From positions 62,001 to 126,000 of the forward strand of contig NZ_JAKKFH010000018.1 in the NCBI RefSeq assembly GCF_022230925.1: a stretch of 64,000 bases of DNA. The letters run 5' to 3'. Under the pieces are notes generated by a model, which worked only from the letters and a program-made list of their open reading frames with translations, was not told the origin of the DNA and made no database searches. This document shows, in pieces, positions 1-8,334 of this stretch (positions within the stretch are counted from its first letter, which is position 1; each line of letters opens with the position of its first letter). The DNA is from Micromonospora alfalfae (lineage in GTDB: Bacteria; Actinomycetota; Actinomycetes; Mycobacteriales; Micromonosporaceae). The translations under genes were made by a program, and so were the position numbers.

Positions 1-158
1 TCGTCATCTCCTCGGAGCTGCCTGAGCTGATCGGACTGTGCGACCGCATCTACACAGTGTTCGAAGGCGCCATCACGGGCGAGATCGCCCGGGCGGACGC
101 CACCCCGGAAACCCTCATGAAGCAGATGACCTCGACGAAGAAGATGGCCACACGATGA
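1..158 (+). CDS. Monosaccharide ABC transporter ATP-binding protein, C-terminal end (partial)
   Basis: Only the last 51 codons are in the window, read from base 3 to the TGA at 156-158. The stretch [20 protein letters not shown] is the region after the Walker B/H-loop of the second nucleotide-binding domain of sugar importers of the XylG/MmsA/RbsA type, where SSELPE and CDRI are family hallmarks. It would energise import of a monosaccharide with the permease that follows. The stop overlaps the permease start (ATGA at 155-158), which shows translational coupling in one operon. The substrate cannot be read from this fragment; the downstream lipoprotein resembles the multiple-sugar/xylose group. 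Confidence 0.9.
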   Translation, partial: VISSELPELIGLCDRIYTVFEGAITGEIARADATPETLMKQMTSTKKMATR

Positions 159-1453
159 GCCGATTGAAGGACCTTCAGAAGAACCTGTTCGGAGGCACCA
201 CCTCCAACGCTCGCCAGTTCGGAATGATCTTCACCCTGGTGGCGATCGTCGTTCTGTTCCAGATCCTGACCGATGGCCTCACCCTTCGGTCGGACAACCT
301 GATCGCGCTGTTCCAGCAGAACTCGTACATTCTGATTCTGGCCATCGGCATGCTCATGGTGATCGTGGCCGGGCACATCGACCTCTCGGTCGGCTCGGTC
401 GCCGCCTTCGCCGGCATCCTGGTGGCCAAGTCGATGACCGAGTGGGACCTTCCCTGGCCCGCTGCCATCGTGTTCGGCCTCGCCATCGGCGCGGCGATCG
501 GCGCCTGGCAGGGCTTCTGGGTGGCCTACATCGGGGTGCCGGCGTTCATCGTCACCCTGGCGGGCATGCTGCTCTTCCGGGGCGGCAACCAGTTCATCGG
601 TAACGCGAGCACCGTCCCGGTGCCGGAGGGCTTCCGGGAGATCGGCTCAGGCTTCCTGCCCGAGTTCGGTCCGAACACCGGCTACAACAACGCCACGCTG
701 CTGCTCGGCCTGGCCGCGGCGTTGGCGGTGGTGTGGCGCGAGATCCAGTCCCGCAAGACCCGACGGGCCATGGACGCCGACCCGGCGCCCATGTGGATCT
801 CCATCCTGCGGATGGCCATCATGGTCGGCGTGATCGCCTTCGCGGCGCTGCGCTTCGCCAGCGGTCGCGTCGGCACCAGCTTCCCGATCTCCGGCATCAT
901 CCTGCTGGTCCTGGTCATCGCGTACTCCTTCTACACCCGCAACACGGCCGGTGGCCGGCACATCTACGCGGTGGGCGGCAACTCCCGGGCGGCCGAGCTG
1001 TCCGGTGTGAAGCTCAAGCGGGTCAACTTCTTCGTCATGATGAACATGTCCGTCCTGGCAGCGCTGGCCGGCATGATCTTCGTGGCCCGCTCGGCGGCCT
1101 CCGGGCCGCAGGACGGCAACGGCTGGGAACTGGACGCCATCGCTGCCGTCTTCATCGGTGGCGCGGCCGTCGCCGGCGGTATCGGCACCATCAGCGGCTC
1201 CATCGTCGGTGGTCTCGTCATGGCCGTGCTCAACAACGGCCTGCAGCTGATGGGCGTCGGCACCGACCGCGTCCAGATCATCAAGGGTCTGGTCCTGTTG
1301 CTGGCCGTCGCGATCGACGTCTACAACAAGAGCCAGGGGCGCTTCTCCATCATCGGGAGCCTGATGCGGCCCTTCCGCCGCGAGGATTCCGCCCCACCCG
1401 CCTCACCGCCGGACGCGGAGCGCGAGCCCGCCAAGGCAGCGGTGTCCGGCTGA
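155..1453 (+). CDS. Monosaccharide ABC transporter permease
   Basis: 432-residue membrane protein, start ATG at 155 chosen because it overlaps the upstream stop by four bases and gives the N-terminus [14 protein letters not shown]; longer in-frame versions read through the upstream gene. It has about ten hydrophobic segments and the branched-chain/ribose-type permease motif [15 protein letters not shown] near residue 85, plus [13 protein letters not shown] before the last helices (EAA-like loop). Length (about 430) fits the XylH/MmsB subgroup, which is longer than RbsC because of an extra cytosolic insert, visible here as [18 protein letters not shown]. It forms the channel with the ATPase before it and the binding protein after it. 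Sugar specificity is inferred only from family resemblance. Confidence 0.92.
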   Translation: MSRLKDLQKNLFGGTTSNARQFGMIFTLVAIVVLFQILTDGLTLRSDNLIALFQQNSYILILAIGMLMVIVAGHIDLSVGSVAAFAGILVAKSMTEWDLPWPAAIVFGLAIGAAIGAWQGFWVAYIGVPAFIVTLAGMLLFRGGNQFIGNASTVPVPEGFREIGSGFLPEFGPNTGYNNATLLLGLAAALAVVWREIQSRKTRRAMDADPAPMWISILRMAIMVGVIAFAALRFASGRVGTSFPISGIILLVLVIAYSFYTRNTAGGRHIYAVGGNSRAAELSGVKLKRVNFFVMMNMSVLAALAGMIFVARSAASGPQDGNGWELDAIAAVFIGGAAVAGGIGTISGSIVGGLVMAVLNNGLQLMGVGTDRVQIIKGLVLLLAVAIDVYNKSQGRFSIIGSLMRPFRREDSAPPASPPDAEREPAKAAVSG

Positions 1454-1505
1454 CGGCCACCGACCTCACTACCCGCCTCACCATCTAGAAAGGCAAGTCC
1501 TCACC

Positions 1506-2609
1506 ATGCGTAAATTCTTCGGCACGTCGGTGGTGGCCATCAGCGCCGCCGCCATGCTGGCCCTCGCCGGCTGCGGCTCCGGCCGCGACGGCGACTCCGA
1601 CACCAAGGGCGGCGACGCCAAGGGCTTCGCGGCGAACTCGCTGATCGGTGTCGCTCTGCCGGCCAAGACCTCGGAAAACTGGGTCCTCGCCGGTGACCTG
1701 TTCAGCAACGGCCTCAAGGAGGCCGGCTTCCAGGGTGACGTGCAGTACGCCGGCGCGTCGACCACTGTGGCCGACCAGCAGGCTCAGATCACTGCCATGG
1801 TCACCAAGGGCGCCAAGGTCATCGTCATCGGCGCGACCGACGCCGCGCAGCTGTCGACCCAGGTCGCGGCGGCCCACACGGCCGGCGTGAAGGTCATCGC
1901 CTACGACCGGCTCATCACGAACACCCCGGACCTCGACTACTACGTCGCCTTCGACAACTTCAAGGTCGGCCAGCTCCAGGGCCAGGCCCTGCTGGACGGC
2001 ATGAAGGCCAAGAAGCCGAACGGCCCGTACAACATCGAGCTGTTCTCCGGCTCGCCGGACGACAACAACGCCGGTGTCTTCTTCAACGGCGCGATGGACG
2101 TGCTCAAGCCGGAGATCGACAAGGGCAACGTGGTCGTCGCCTCGGGTCAGAAGGACGTCAAGCAGACCGCCATCCAGGGCTGGAAGGCCGAGGGTGCGCA
2201 GGCCCGCATGGACCAGCTGCTGACCTCGACCTACGGCAACAAGGAGCTGGACGGCGTCCTCTCCCCGAACGACACGCTGGCCCGCGCCATCCTGACCTCG
2301 GTCAAGGGTGCTGGCAAGCCGACCCCGATCGTCACCGGTCAGGACTCCGAGGTTGAGTCGGTCAAGTCGATCGTCAAGGGCGAGCAGTACATGACGATCA
2401 ACAAGGACACCCGCAACCTGGTGAAGGAGACCATCAACATGGTCAAGGCTCTCCAGGCCGGCGACAAGCCGCAGGTGAACGACACCAAGTCCTACAACAA
2501 CGGCAGCAAGGTCGTCGACACGTACCTGCTCCCGCCGGTCGCCGTCACCAAGGCGAACGCGGCTGAGGCGTACGCCACCGACCCGAAGCTCGCGCCGCTC
2601 ACCAAGTAA
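1506..2609 (+). CDS. Sugar-binding lipoprotein of monosaccharide ABC transporter
   Basis: 367-residue extracellular receptor of the importer. The N-terminus MRKFFGTSVVAISAAAMLALAGCGSG is a lipoprotein signal with lipobox LAGC, so the mature protein starts at the Cys near residue 23. The rest is a periplasmic-binding-protein type I fold (ribose/xylose family): early VALPAKTSENWVLAGDLF, a middle ATDAAQLSTQVAAAHTAGVKVIAYDRL and a late VTGQDSEVESVKSIVKGEQYMTINKD, which resemble ChvE/XylF-type proteins. Start ATG at 1506 follows a GAAAGG ribosome site. It is the last structural gene of the operon; a perfect 12-base-pair hairpin follows 26 bases after the stop. Codon choice (AAG, GTC, ACC bias) suggests high expression. 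Confidence 0.93.
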   Translation: MRKFFGTSVVAISAAAMLALAGCGSGRDGDSDTKGGDAKGFAANSLIGVALPAKTSENWVLAGDLFSNGLKEAGFQGDVQYAGASTTVADQQAQITAMVTKGAKVIVIGATDAAQLSTQVAAAHTAGVKVIAYDRLITNTPDLDYYVAFDNFKVGQLQGQALLDGMKAKKPNGPYNIELFSGSPDDNNAGVFFNGAMDVLKPEIDKGNVVVASGQKDVKQTAIQGWKAEGAQARMDQLLTSTYGNKELDGVLSPNDTLARAILTSVKGAGKPTPIVTGQDSEVESVKSIVKGEQYMTINKDTRNLVKETINMVKALQAGDKPQVNDTKSYNNGSKVVDTYLLPPVAVTKANAAEAYATDPKLAPLTK

Positions 2610-2634
2610 TCACCGCACGGTAGGTAGTAACGCC

Positions 2635-2668
2635 GATGGGTCCCGGGTCTCCTCTACCGGGACCCATC
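2635..2668 (+). terminator. Strong hairpin ending the sugar importer operon
   Basis: Perfect 12-base-pair inverted repeat: arm GATGGGTCCCGG at 2635-2646, ten-base loop, complementary arm at 2657-2668. It has no long T run, as is usual for actinobacterial terminators. It lies between the binding-protein stop and the ROK gene and so separates the two transcription units, or lets only part of the transcripts through. Confidence 0.85.
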
Positions 2669-2721
2669 GTCGTCCCTGCACCCCCGCACCAACCGGCCTC
2701 GACCCGGAAGGAGGTCTGACC

Positions 2722-3984
2722 GTGGCGACACCAGTACGGGCCAGGCCAGCCGGCGTCGGCCGCAACGCCGAATCCCCGCTGCCGTCGGTCCCCGGCGCCA
2801 GCCAGGAGGAGATCCGGCGGCAGAACCTCGGCGCTGTGCTGCGCTACGTCCACCTGCACGGACCGACGTCCCGCGCCGAGCTGACCAGCCGGCTCGGCCT
2901 CAACCGAAGCACCATCGGCGCCCTCGCAGCCGACCTGGTCACCAGCGGCCTGGTCACCGAGGAGGCGCCGACCACCGCTCGCCGCGCCGGCCGTCCCTCG
3001 CTGGTGGTCAGCCCCCGCTCCGACCGGGTCTACGCGCATGCGTTGAGCATCGACGCGGATCGGCTGCGTGCCGCCCGGGTCGGCCTCGGCGGGCAGATCC
3101 TCGATCTGCGGGAGATCCCCCGACCCAGCGGCATGTCGGCGATCGAAGCCGTCGGGCCCCTCGCCGGCCTGGTCCGCGACATGGAACGCGCGGTGGCGGG
3201 CGACGCGCTGCTGGTCGGCGGCGCCGCCGCGGTCACCGACACCACCCGCGACCCGGACGGCAGGCTCCGGATCGCCAGCATCGACGAGACGCTCGGCGCC
3301 GCGCTGGAGGCGGAGTTCAGCTCCGGCCCCGGCTTCGTGGCAGGGGACCTGGCCGACATCGCCGGCCTGGCCGAGCACGTCCGGGGCGTCGCGGTCGGCA
3401 TCGACGACCTCATCTACCTGCACGGAGACCTGGGCATCAGCGCCGGCATCATCGTCGGTGGCCGACTGGTGATCGGCCATCGGGGTCACAGCGGCAAGGT
3501 CGGCCACATGGTCGTCAACCCCAATGGCCTGCCCTGCGGCTGCGGTTCACGCGGCTGCTGGGAAACCGAGATCTCGGAAGCCGCGCTGTTGCGGCACGCC
3601 GGCCGTGACCCGAGCGACCGCGCGGCGGTGGCCGAGGTGCTGCGCGCCGCGGCGGCCGGCGATCCGACCGCCCGCGCGGCCGTCGAGCAGGTGGCGGACT
3701 GGCTCGGCTTCGGCGTGGCGAACCTGGTCAACGTGGTCAACCCGGACGCCGTGGTGTTCGGTGGCTCGCTGCGCGACATCTTCACCGCCGGTGCGGACGT
3801 GGTCCGGGACCGGCTCGACACCATGCCGCTGCCCGCCTCCCGCGAGCACCTGCGGTTGCGCGCGGCGGCGCTCGGCCGCGACGCCGTCCTGATCGGCGCC
3901 GCCGAGTTGGCGTTCGACAAACTCCTGGCCGACCCGTTGAACGTCGGCGTCGCGGGCCAGGTCGGGACCGCCGAGCCCGCGTAG
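2722..3984 (+). CDS. ROK-family transcriptional regulator (XylR/NagC type)
   Basis: 420-residue sugar-responsive regulator. Residues about 30-95 form a winged helix-turn-helix (RYVHLHGPTSRAELTSRLGL, then NRSTIGALAADLVTSGLV); the remainder is the ROK sugar-kinase-like fold with the zinc motif CGCGSRGCWE near residue 273 and an early VGGAAAVTD segment in place of a canonical kinase phosphate site. Start GTG at 2722 follows a textbook AAGGAGGT at 2708-2715. Its place directly after a monosaccharide importer suggests it represses that operon until the imported sugar or its derivative binds. The target operator was not identified in the window because the operon promoter lies upstream of base 1. 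Confidence 0.93.
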   Translation: MATPVRARPAGVGRNAESPLPSVPGASQEEIRRQNLGAVLRYVHLHGPTSRAELTSRLGLNRSTIGALAADLVTSGLVTEEAPTTARRAGRPSLVVSPRSDRVYAHALSIDADRLRAARVGLGGQILDLREIPRPSGMSAIEAVGPLAGLVRDMERAVAGDALLVGGAAAVTDTTRDPDGRLRIASIDETLGAALEAEFSSGPGFVAGDLADIAGLAEHVRGVAVGIDDLIYLHGDLGISAGIIVGGRLVIGHRGHSGKVGHMVVNPNGLPCGCGSRGCWETEISEAALLRHAGRDPSDRAAVAEVLRAAAAGDPTARAAVEQVADWLGFGVANLVNVVNPDAVVFGGSLRDIFTAGADVVRDRLDTMPLPASREHLRLRAAALGRDAVLIGAAELAFDKLLADPLNVGVAGQVGTAEPA

Positions 3985-4083
3985 TCGCGCGACTTCCCGT
4001 CCGGTGTCGGCCCGGCTCCGAACGGGTGGCGTGTGACCCCACCCACCCTGCCGGCCCCGGACCCCGACACGGCGGCCACACGA

Positions 4084-4164
4084 CGTGATCGACTCGGGTT
4101 CACGGAAATCGCGGCGTCCGGGCGCCGGGGACACGCCGACTTCATGAAACGCGAGTGGATCACG
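4084..4164. repeat. Imperfect palindromic repeat element, copy A
   Basis: Both ends read CGTGATC inward: the left half begins CGTGATCGACTCG at 4084 and the reverse complement of the right half begins CGTGATCCACTCG at 4164. Each half contains a TTC...GAA core and a GCGGCGT or CGGCGTGT segment around a GC-rich centre at about 4118-4130. A second element of the same plan lies at 23804-23886. It sits in an intergenic stretch of 357 bases (3985-4341) that otherwise holds only the exporter promoter. It could be a dispersed REP/MITE-like repeat or a bidirectional terminator. Confidence 0.7.
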
Positions 4165-4289
4165 CCCGTCTGCGCCGTTCGGCCGCCCCGAACCGGTCCG
4201 AGGCGGGACAGCGCCAGGCAACAAGGCCGCTACATCCACAGTCGACAGCGACGGTTATCGCCGGCCCTTCATGCGTCTGTCCGTACGCG

Positions 4290-4310
4290 CTATCGTACGT
4301 TGTACGGTAG
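4290..4310 (+). promoter_or_regulatory. Candidate TetR-type operator over the exporter promoter
   Basis: A 21-base inverted repeat with arms CTATCGTAC and GTACGGTAG around a GTT centre (8 of 9 arm positions pair). Its core CGTAC-GTT-GTACG matches the plan of the palindrome before the TetR gene at 30362-30374. It overlaps TATCGT/TACGGT sequences that could be a -10 box, 32 bases before the GTG of the exporter ATPase. Confidence 0.6.
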
Positions 4311-4341
4311 TGCGGGAAGACAGTTTCGGGAGGGGAGCGCT

Positions 4342-5310
4342 GTGACGACAAGAGCCGACGCGATAGTGGCGCAGGGGCTGCGCAAGCGGTATCGGGACCG
4401 GTACGCGCTGGACGGGTTCGACCTGCGGGTGCCGCAGGGAACGGTGTGCGGCCTGCTCGGCCCGAACGGGGCCGGCAAGACCACCTCGGTACGGATCCTC
4501 TCCACCCTGCTCCGACTCGACGAGGGTCGCGCCGAGGTGGCCGGCTTCGACGTGACCCGCCAGCCCGACCAGGTGCGCTACCGCATCGGGCTGGTGGGGC
4601 AGCATCCCGCCCTCGACGAGGCGCTGAGCGGCCGGCAGAATCTGGTGCTCTTCGGCCGGCTGTTCCACCTGGGTCGCCGCCGGGCCCGTCAACGGGCGGT
4701 CGAGCTGCTGGAACGCTTCGGTCTCGCCGACGCCGCCGAACAGCCGGTCAGCACGTACTCCGGCGGTATGCGCCGACGGCTCGACCTGGCGGCCGGCATG
4801 ATCCTGGCCCCCGCGGTCCTCTTCCTCGACGAGCCCACCACCGGGCTGGACCCGCGTGGCCGCAACGAGGTGTGGGAGTCCGTCCGGGAGTTGGTACGCA
4901 CCGGCACCACCGTGCTGCTCACCACCCAGCAACTGGACGAGGCCGACCAACTCGCCGACCGGATCTCGGTGGTCGAGGCCGGCCGGGTGATCGCCGAGGG
5001 AACTCCGGACGACCTCAAGACCCGCCTCGGCGGCGATCGCATCGAGGTCGTCGTCGCGGCACCGACCGACCTCGCCGCCGCCGTTGCCCAGATCCGCCGG
5101 GCGGCCGACGACGAACCGACTGTCGACGTGGACCGGCGGATGGTGAGCGTCCGGGTCGGTCACCAGGCCGGTGCACTCGTCGACGTGTTGCGGGCGCTCG
5201 ACGCCGTGAACGTCCCGGTGGCGGACGTCGCGCTGCGCCGCCCAACCCTGGACGACGTGTTCCTGCACCTCACCGGGCACCGCGCGGCGACCGTCGAGGT
5301 GGCGGCATGA
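4342..5310 (+). CDS. DrrA-family ABC exporter ATP-binding protein
   Basis: 322 residues. Walker A GLLGPNGAGKTT near residues 38-49, ABC signature YSGGMRRRLDLAAG near 138, Walker B with DEPTTGLDPRGRN near 160, then the H-loop region LTTQQLDEADQLADRI. The C-terminal hundred residues form the DUF4162-like extension typical of daunorubicin-resistance (DrrA) ATPases. Start GTG at 4342 was chosen over upstream in-frame codons because of GGGAGGGG just before it and because homology begins here. The stop overlaps the permease start (ATGA). The pair would export a hydrophobic compound. No regulator is adjacent; the palindrome at 4290 suggests control by a TetR protein encoded elsewhere. Confidence 0.92.
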   Translation: MTTRADAIVAQGLRKRYRDRYALDGFDLRVPQGTVCGLLGPNGAGKTTSVRILSTLLRLDEGRAEVAGFDVTRQPDQVRYRIGLVGQHPALDEALSGRQNLVLFGRLFHLGRRRARQRAVELLERFGLADAAEQPVSTYSGGMRRRLDLAAGMILAPAVLFLDEPTTGLDPRGRNEVWESVRELVRTGTTVLLTTQQLDEADQLADRISVVEAGRVIAEGTPDDLKTRLGGDRIEVVVAAPTDLAAAVAQIRRAADDEPTVDVDRRMVSVRVGHQAGALVDVLRALDAVNVPVADVALRRPTLDDVFLHLTGHRAATVEVAA

Positions 5311-6137
5311 GCGCGGTGACCATGCCGGCCCCGCCGGTGGATCTGACGCCCGGCCGGCCCGCCCTCCTGGCCGACAGCGGCACGCTCATCTGGCGCGGCC
5401 TGGCCCGGTGGCGACGCGATCCTGGCCCACTGATCGCCTCGCTCGGCTTCAACATCCTGATCGTGTTGATGTTCGCCTACCTGTTCGGTGGCGCGTTGCA
5501 GGTGCCCGGCGGTGGCAGCTACCGAGAGTTCCTGATGCCGGGCATGTTCGTGATGACCATGGTCTTCGGCATCAGCCTCACCACGATCGCCGTTGCCGAG
5601 GACCTGGAGCGCGGGGTGACCGACCGGCTCCGATCGATGCCCGTGTCACCGCTGGCGCCGCTGGCGGCCCGGGCGGTGGCCGACATGCTGTTCGCGCTGG
5701 TCACCCTCGGGGTCCTGCTGCTGACCGGTCTCGCAATCGGGTGGCGAACACACGGCGGGATCGGTGCCACGCTGGCGGCGGTGGGACTGATCCTGCTGCT
5801 GCGCTTCGCCCTGATCTGGGTCGGCATCTTCCTCGGGTTGGTCGCCCGTGGGCAGACCGCCGTGGTGGCCGTGCAGACCCTGGAGTTTCCGCTCGGCTTC
5901 CTCTCCAACGCGTTCGTCGCACCGTCCACTATGCCCGCCTGGCTCGGGGCGGTGGCCGCGTGGAACCCGCTGTCGGCGACCGTCGGCGCCACCCGTGAGC
6001 TGTTCGGGAACCCCGGTTGGGGCGGCGACTCCTGGGCGGCGCAGCACTACCCGTTGCTGGCGGTGCTCTGGCCACTCGTCCTGGTCGCGGTCTTCCTGCC
6101 GCTCTCGGTCGCCCGGTACCGACGGCTGGCAGGCTGA
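5307..6137 (+). CDS. DrrB-family ABC exporter permease
   Basis: 276-residue ABC-2 type permease with six predicted membrane segments. MPGMFVMTMVFGISLTTIAVAEDLERGVTDRLRSMPVS (residues about 75-112, quoted here as the EDLERGVTDRLRSMPVS coupling motif) is the DrrB hallmark that contacts the ATPase. The start ATG at 5307 overlaps the ATPase stop by four bases, so the two are coupled and made in equal amounts. The family exports antibiotics, lipids or other hydrophobic molecules; no biosynthetic cluster is nearby, so substrate is unknown. Confidence 0.92.
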   Translation: MSAVTMPAPPVDLTPGRPALLADSGTLIWRGLARWRRDPGPLIASLGFNILIVLMFAYLFGGALQVPGGGSYREFLMPGMFVMTMVFGISLTTIAVAEDLERGVTDRLRSMPVSPLAPLAARAVADMLFALVTLGVLLLTGLAIGWRTHGGIGATLAAVGLILLLRFALIWVGIFLGLVARGQTAVVAVQTLEFPLGFLSNAFVAPSTMPAWLGAVAAWNPLSATVGATRELFGNPGWGGDSWAAQHYPLLAVLWPLVLVAVFLPLSVARYRRLAG

Positions 6138-6194
6138 GCCCGCACGGGCGCGCGGTTTGACCCTCTGGGCCCGATCGGTGTCGGTGGTCGTCGT

Positions 6195-6200
6195 TAGGCT
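6195..6200 (+). promoter_or_regulatory. Leaderless -10 box TAGGCT
   Basis: TAGGCT lies seven bases before the GTG at 6208 with no purine-rich ribosome site between, so transcription probably starts at the start codon. Confidence 0.6.
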
Positions 6201-6207
6201 CACCGGC

Positions 6208-7296
6208 GTGGGTGCGCACCGACTCGATCGGGCCCAGGCGCGGCGGATCGCCGTCCGGGCCCAGCTGCTGGCCGCTCCGCGTCCGACCGACCTGATGACC
6301 GTGGTCCGCCAGTTGACCCTTGTGCAGATCGACCCGACCGCGGCCGTCGCGCCCAGCGCCGACCTCGTCTGCTGGAGCCGGCTCGGCTCGTCGTACCAGC
6401 CAGCGCAGATGCGCGAGGCCCTCGAACGGGACCGGACGCTCTTCGAGCACCAGGCGATGGTGCGACCGATGGACGACCTGGGGCTCTTCCTCGCGGCGAT
6501 GGTGGCGTCGCCCGGTCATGAGCGCCACCGCGAGTGGCTGCGCGCCAACGACTCGTTCCGGCGAGATGTCCTCGACTTGCTCGGCCGTGCCGGTCCGCTG
6601 CTCTCCCGCGACATCCCGGACACGAGCGCCGTGCCCTGGCCGTCGTCGGGCTGGACCAACAACCGCAACGTCACCCAGATGCTGGAGTTCCTGGTCCTAC
6701 GCGGCGAGGTCGCGATCGCGGGCCGCCAGGGCCGACAGCGGCTCTGGGACGTGGCCGAGCGGGTCTACCCGGCCGAGGTGCCCGTCATCGAGCTGGAGCA
6801 GGCGCGCCGGCTCCGCAACGAGCGACGGCTGCGGGCGCTGGGCATCGCGCGGGCGAGGGCGGTGATCGTGCCCGGCGAGCCGGCCGAGGTCGGTGACGCC
6901 GGCGAGCCAGCGATCATCGAGGGCGTCGCGGGGGAGTGGCGGGTGGACCCGGCCGCACTCGGGCAGCCCTTCACCGGGCGTACGGCGCTGTTGTCACCGT
7001 TCGACAGGCTGGTGCACGACCGGGTCCGCCTCGCTGACCTCTTCGAGTACGAGTACGTGCTGGAGATGTACAAGCCCAAGGCGGCCCGACGGTGGGGCTA
7101 CTTCGCGCTGCCGATCCTGCACGGCGATCGGCTGGTCGGAAAGGTGGACGCCACGGCCGAGCGTCGGCGCGGCACGCTCACTGTGCACGCCGTCCACGAG
7201 GACGTGCCCTTCACCCCGGAGGTGACCCGGGCCGTGCACGACGAGGTGCGCGACCTGGCGTCCTGGCTGTCGTTCACCGTCGAGGGCCTGCGCTGA
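6208..7296 (+). CDS. Winged-helix DNA-binding protein of the YcaQ/AlkX-like (DUF1006) family
   Basis: 362 residues. The sequence RLDRAQARRIAVRAQLL at the start, QIDPTAAVAPSADLVCWSRLG near residue 36 and LSPFDRLVHDRVRLADLFEYEY near residue 265 match the winged helix-turn-helix HTH_42 family, whose studied members (Escherichia coli YcaQ, Streptomyces AlkX/AZL4-type) are DNA glycosylases that unhook interstrand crosslinks. The usual family catalytic motif QxQ or QxD is represented here by VQIDPT, that is Q-x-D. Start GTG at 6208 fits a leaderless transcript from TAGGCT at 6195. DNA repair function is inferred from the family; neighbours (exporters on both sides) would fit protection against a DNA-damaging compound but do not prove it. 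Confidence 0.82.
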   Translation: MGAHRLDRAQARRIAVRAQLLAAPRPTDLMTVVRQLTLVQIDPTAAVAPSADLVCWSRLGSSYQPAQMREALERDRTLFEHQAMVRPMDDLGLFLAAMVASPGHERHREWLRANDSFRRDVLDLLGRAGPLLSRDIPDTSAVPWPSSGWTNNRNVTQMLEFLVLRGEVAIAGRQGRQRLWDVAERVYPAEVPVIELEQARRLRNERRLRALGIARARAVIVPGEPAEVGDAGEPAIIEGVAGEWRVDPAALGQPFTGRTALLSPFDRLVHDRVRLADLFEYEYVLEMYKPKAARRWGYFALPILHGDRLVGKVDATAERRRGTLTVHAVHEDVPFTPEVTRAVHDEVRDLASWLSFTVEGLR

Positions 7297-7344
7297 CGGG
7301 TGATCGCCGAGGCCCCCGCTCCCCGACGAGCACCCGTCGCCCAG

Positions 7345-8334
7345 CTAGGCGATCCGGCGGATCCGGCGCACCGCCAGGTAGAGCAGGAGCACGGCGAGGG
7401 CGACGAAGATGCCCGTCTCGATGCCCTGGAACAGCCAGAACCGGTCCGCCGGCTGGTAGAGCTGCCAGTTGTACGCGCCCGGTTCGAGGCCCAACTCGGC
7501 GCCGCAGACCCGACCGTCCGGCCCCTTCCCGCCCGGCGGGCACTGGATCCGGCCGCCCTCCGAGATCATCGTGCCGTCGGGGTTCCGGACGCCCTGCGCG
7601 AGGACCCAGTCGCCCCGGCTGACCTCCGGTGGCCCTTCCCCCTCGATCGGGAAGGTCTGGGTGCGGGCCGGCTGATAGTGCCGTCGGGCCAGCAGCTCCA
7701 CCGCCGCTCGTACGCCGATGTAGCCGGCGAGAGTGATGCCCATGGCGGGCAGCATCCGCTTCCAGACGGTGCCAGCGAAGACGCCCAGCGCCACGGCGAA
7801 CAGGGTGTACCCGATCGGGACGATGCCCTGCAGATCAAAGACGATCATGCCGAACCGGCCCTCGTGCGCGGCCTTGGTGAGCGGGTCGACCCACCAGGAC
7901 ATGCCCAGCCCGTAGACCGTCGCGAGGATCAGGACGGACCCGCTCACCAGACCGAACTTCACCAGGGCCCAGCGGGTCCGGCCGACGCCCTGGGTCCAGA
8001 CGAACCGGTGCGTGCCCTGCTCCACCTCGCGGGCGACCAGCGGCGCACCCCAGAAGAGGCCGACCAGCACCGGCAGGGTGATCAGCAGTACGGCCACCAG
8101 ACTGAGGTTGCCGTACTGATTGCCGAAGCGCCGATAGCCCGCATCGCACGTCTCCCGGGTCGCCTGCGCCACGTCGGCGCGGGCGAGTTGGCTGGCGCAG
8201 TCGGTCAGCCCGAGGTCGGAGAAGGTGTGCCGCATCGCCAGGCCGATCGGCACCAGCAGGGCGGCGAGCGCCGCGAGCCCCAGCAGGGTGTAGAACGCCT
8301 GCTTGCGGTGTTGCCGCCAGGTCAGCCAGATCAT
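7345..8334 (-). CDS. ABC-2 type exporter permease
   Basis: 329-residue integral membrane protein. Start is the ATG at 8334, overlapping the stop of the ATPase gene (ATGA). The N-terminus MIWLTWRQHRKQAFYTLLGLAALAALL is one of the actinobacterial ABC-2 subunits that begin with a TWRQHR motif; a large outside loop (residues about 40-90) and a second extracytoplasmic domain (residues about 215-290, rich in Gly and Pro) lie between membrane segments. It is the last gene of the GntR-ATPase-permease operon. Substrate unknown; related operons respond to cell-wall-active compounds. Confidence 0.85.
   Translation of the reverse strand: MIWLTWRQHRKQAFYTLLGLAALAALLVPIGLAMRHTFSDLGLTDCASQLARADVAQATRETCDAGYRRFGNQYGNLSLVAVLLITLPVLVGLFWGAPLVAREVEQGTHRFVWTQGVGRTRWALVKFGLVSGSVLILATVYGLGMSWWVDPLTKAAHEGRFGMIVFDLQGIVPIGYTLFAVALGVFAGTVWKRMLPAMGITLAGYIGVRAAVELLARRHYQPARTQTFPIEGEGPPEVSRGDWVLAQGVRNPDGTMISEGGRIQCPPGGKGPDGRVCGAELGLEPGAYNWQLYQPADRFWLFQGIETGIFVALAVLLLYLAVRRIRRIA

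Noticed and set aside
4033..4341. N-terminal extension of the DrrA-like ATPase
   Set aside because: The reading frame is open but runs through the palindrome repeat and promoter, has no homology and the GTG at 4342 has a good ribosome site.
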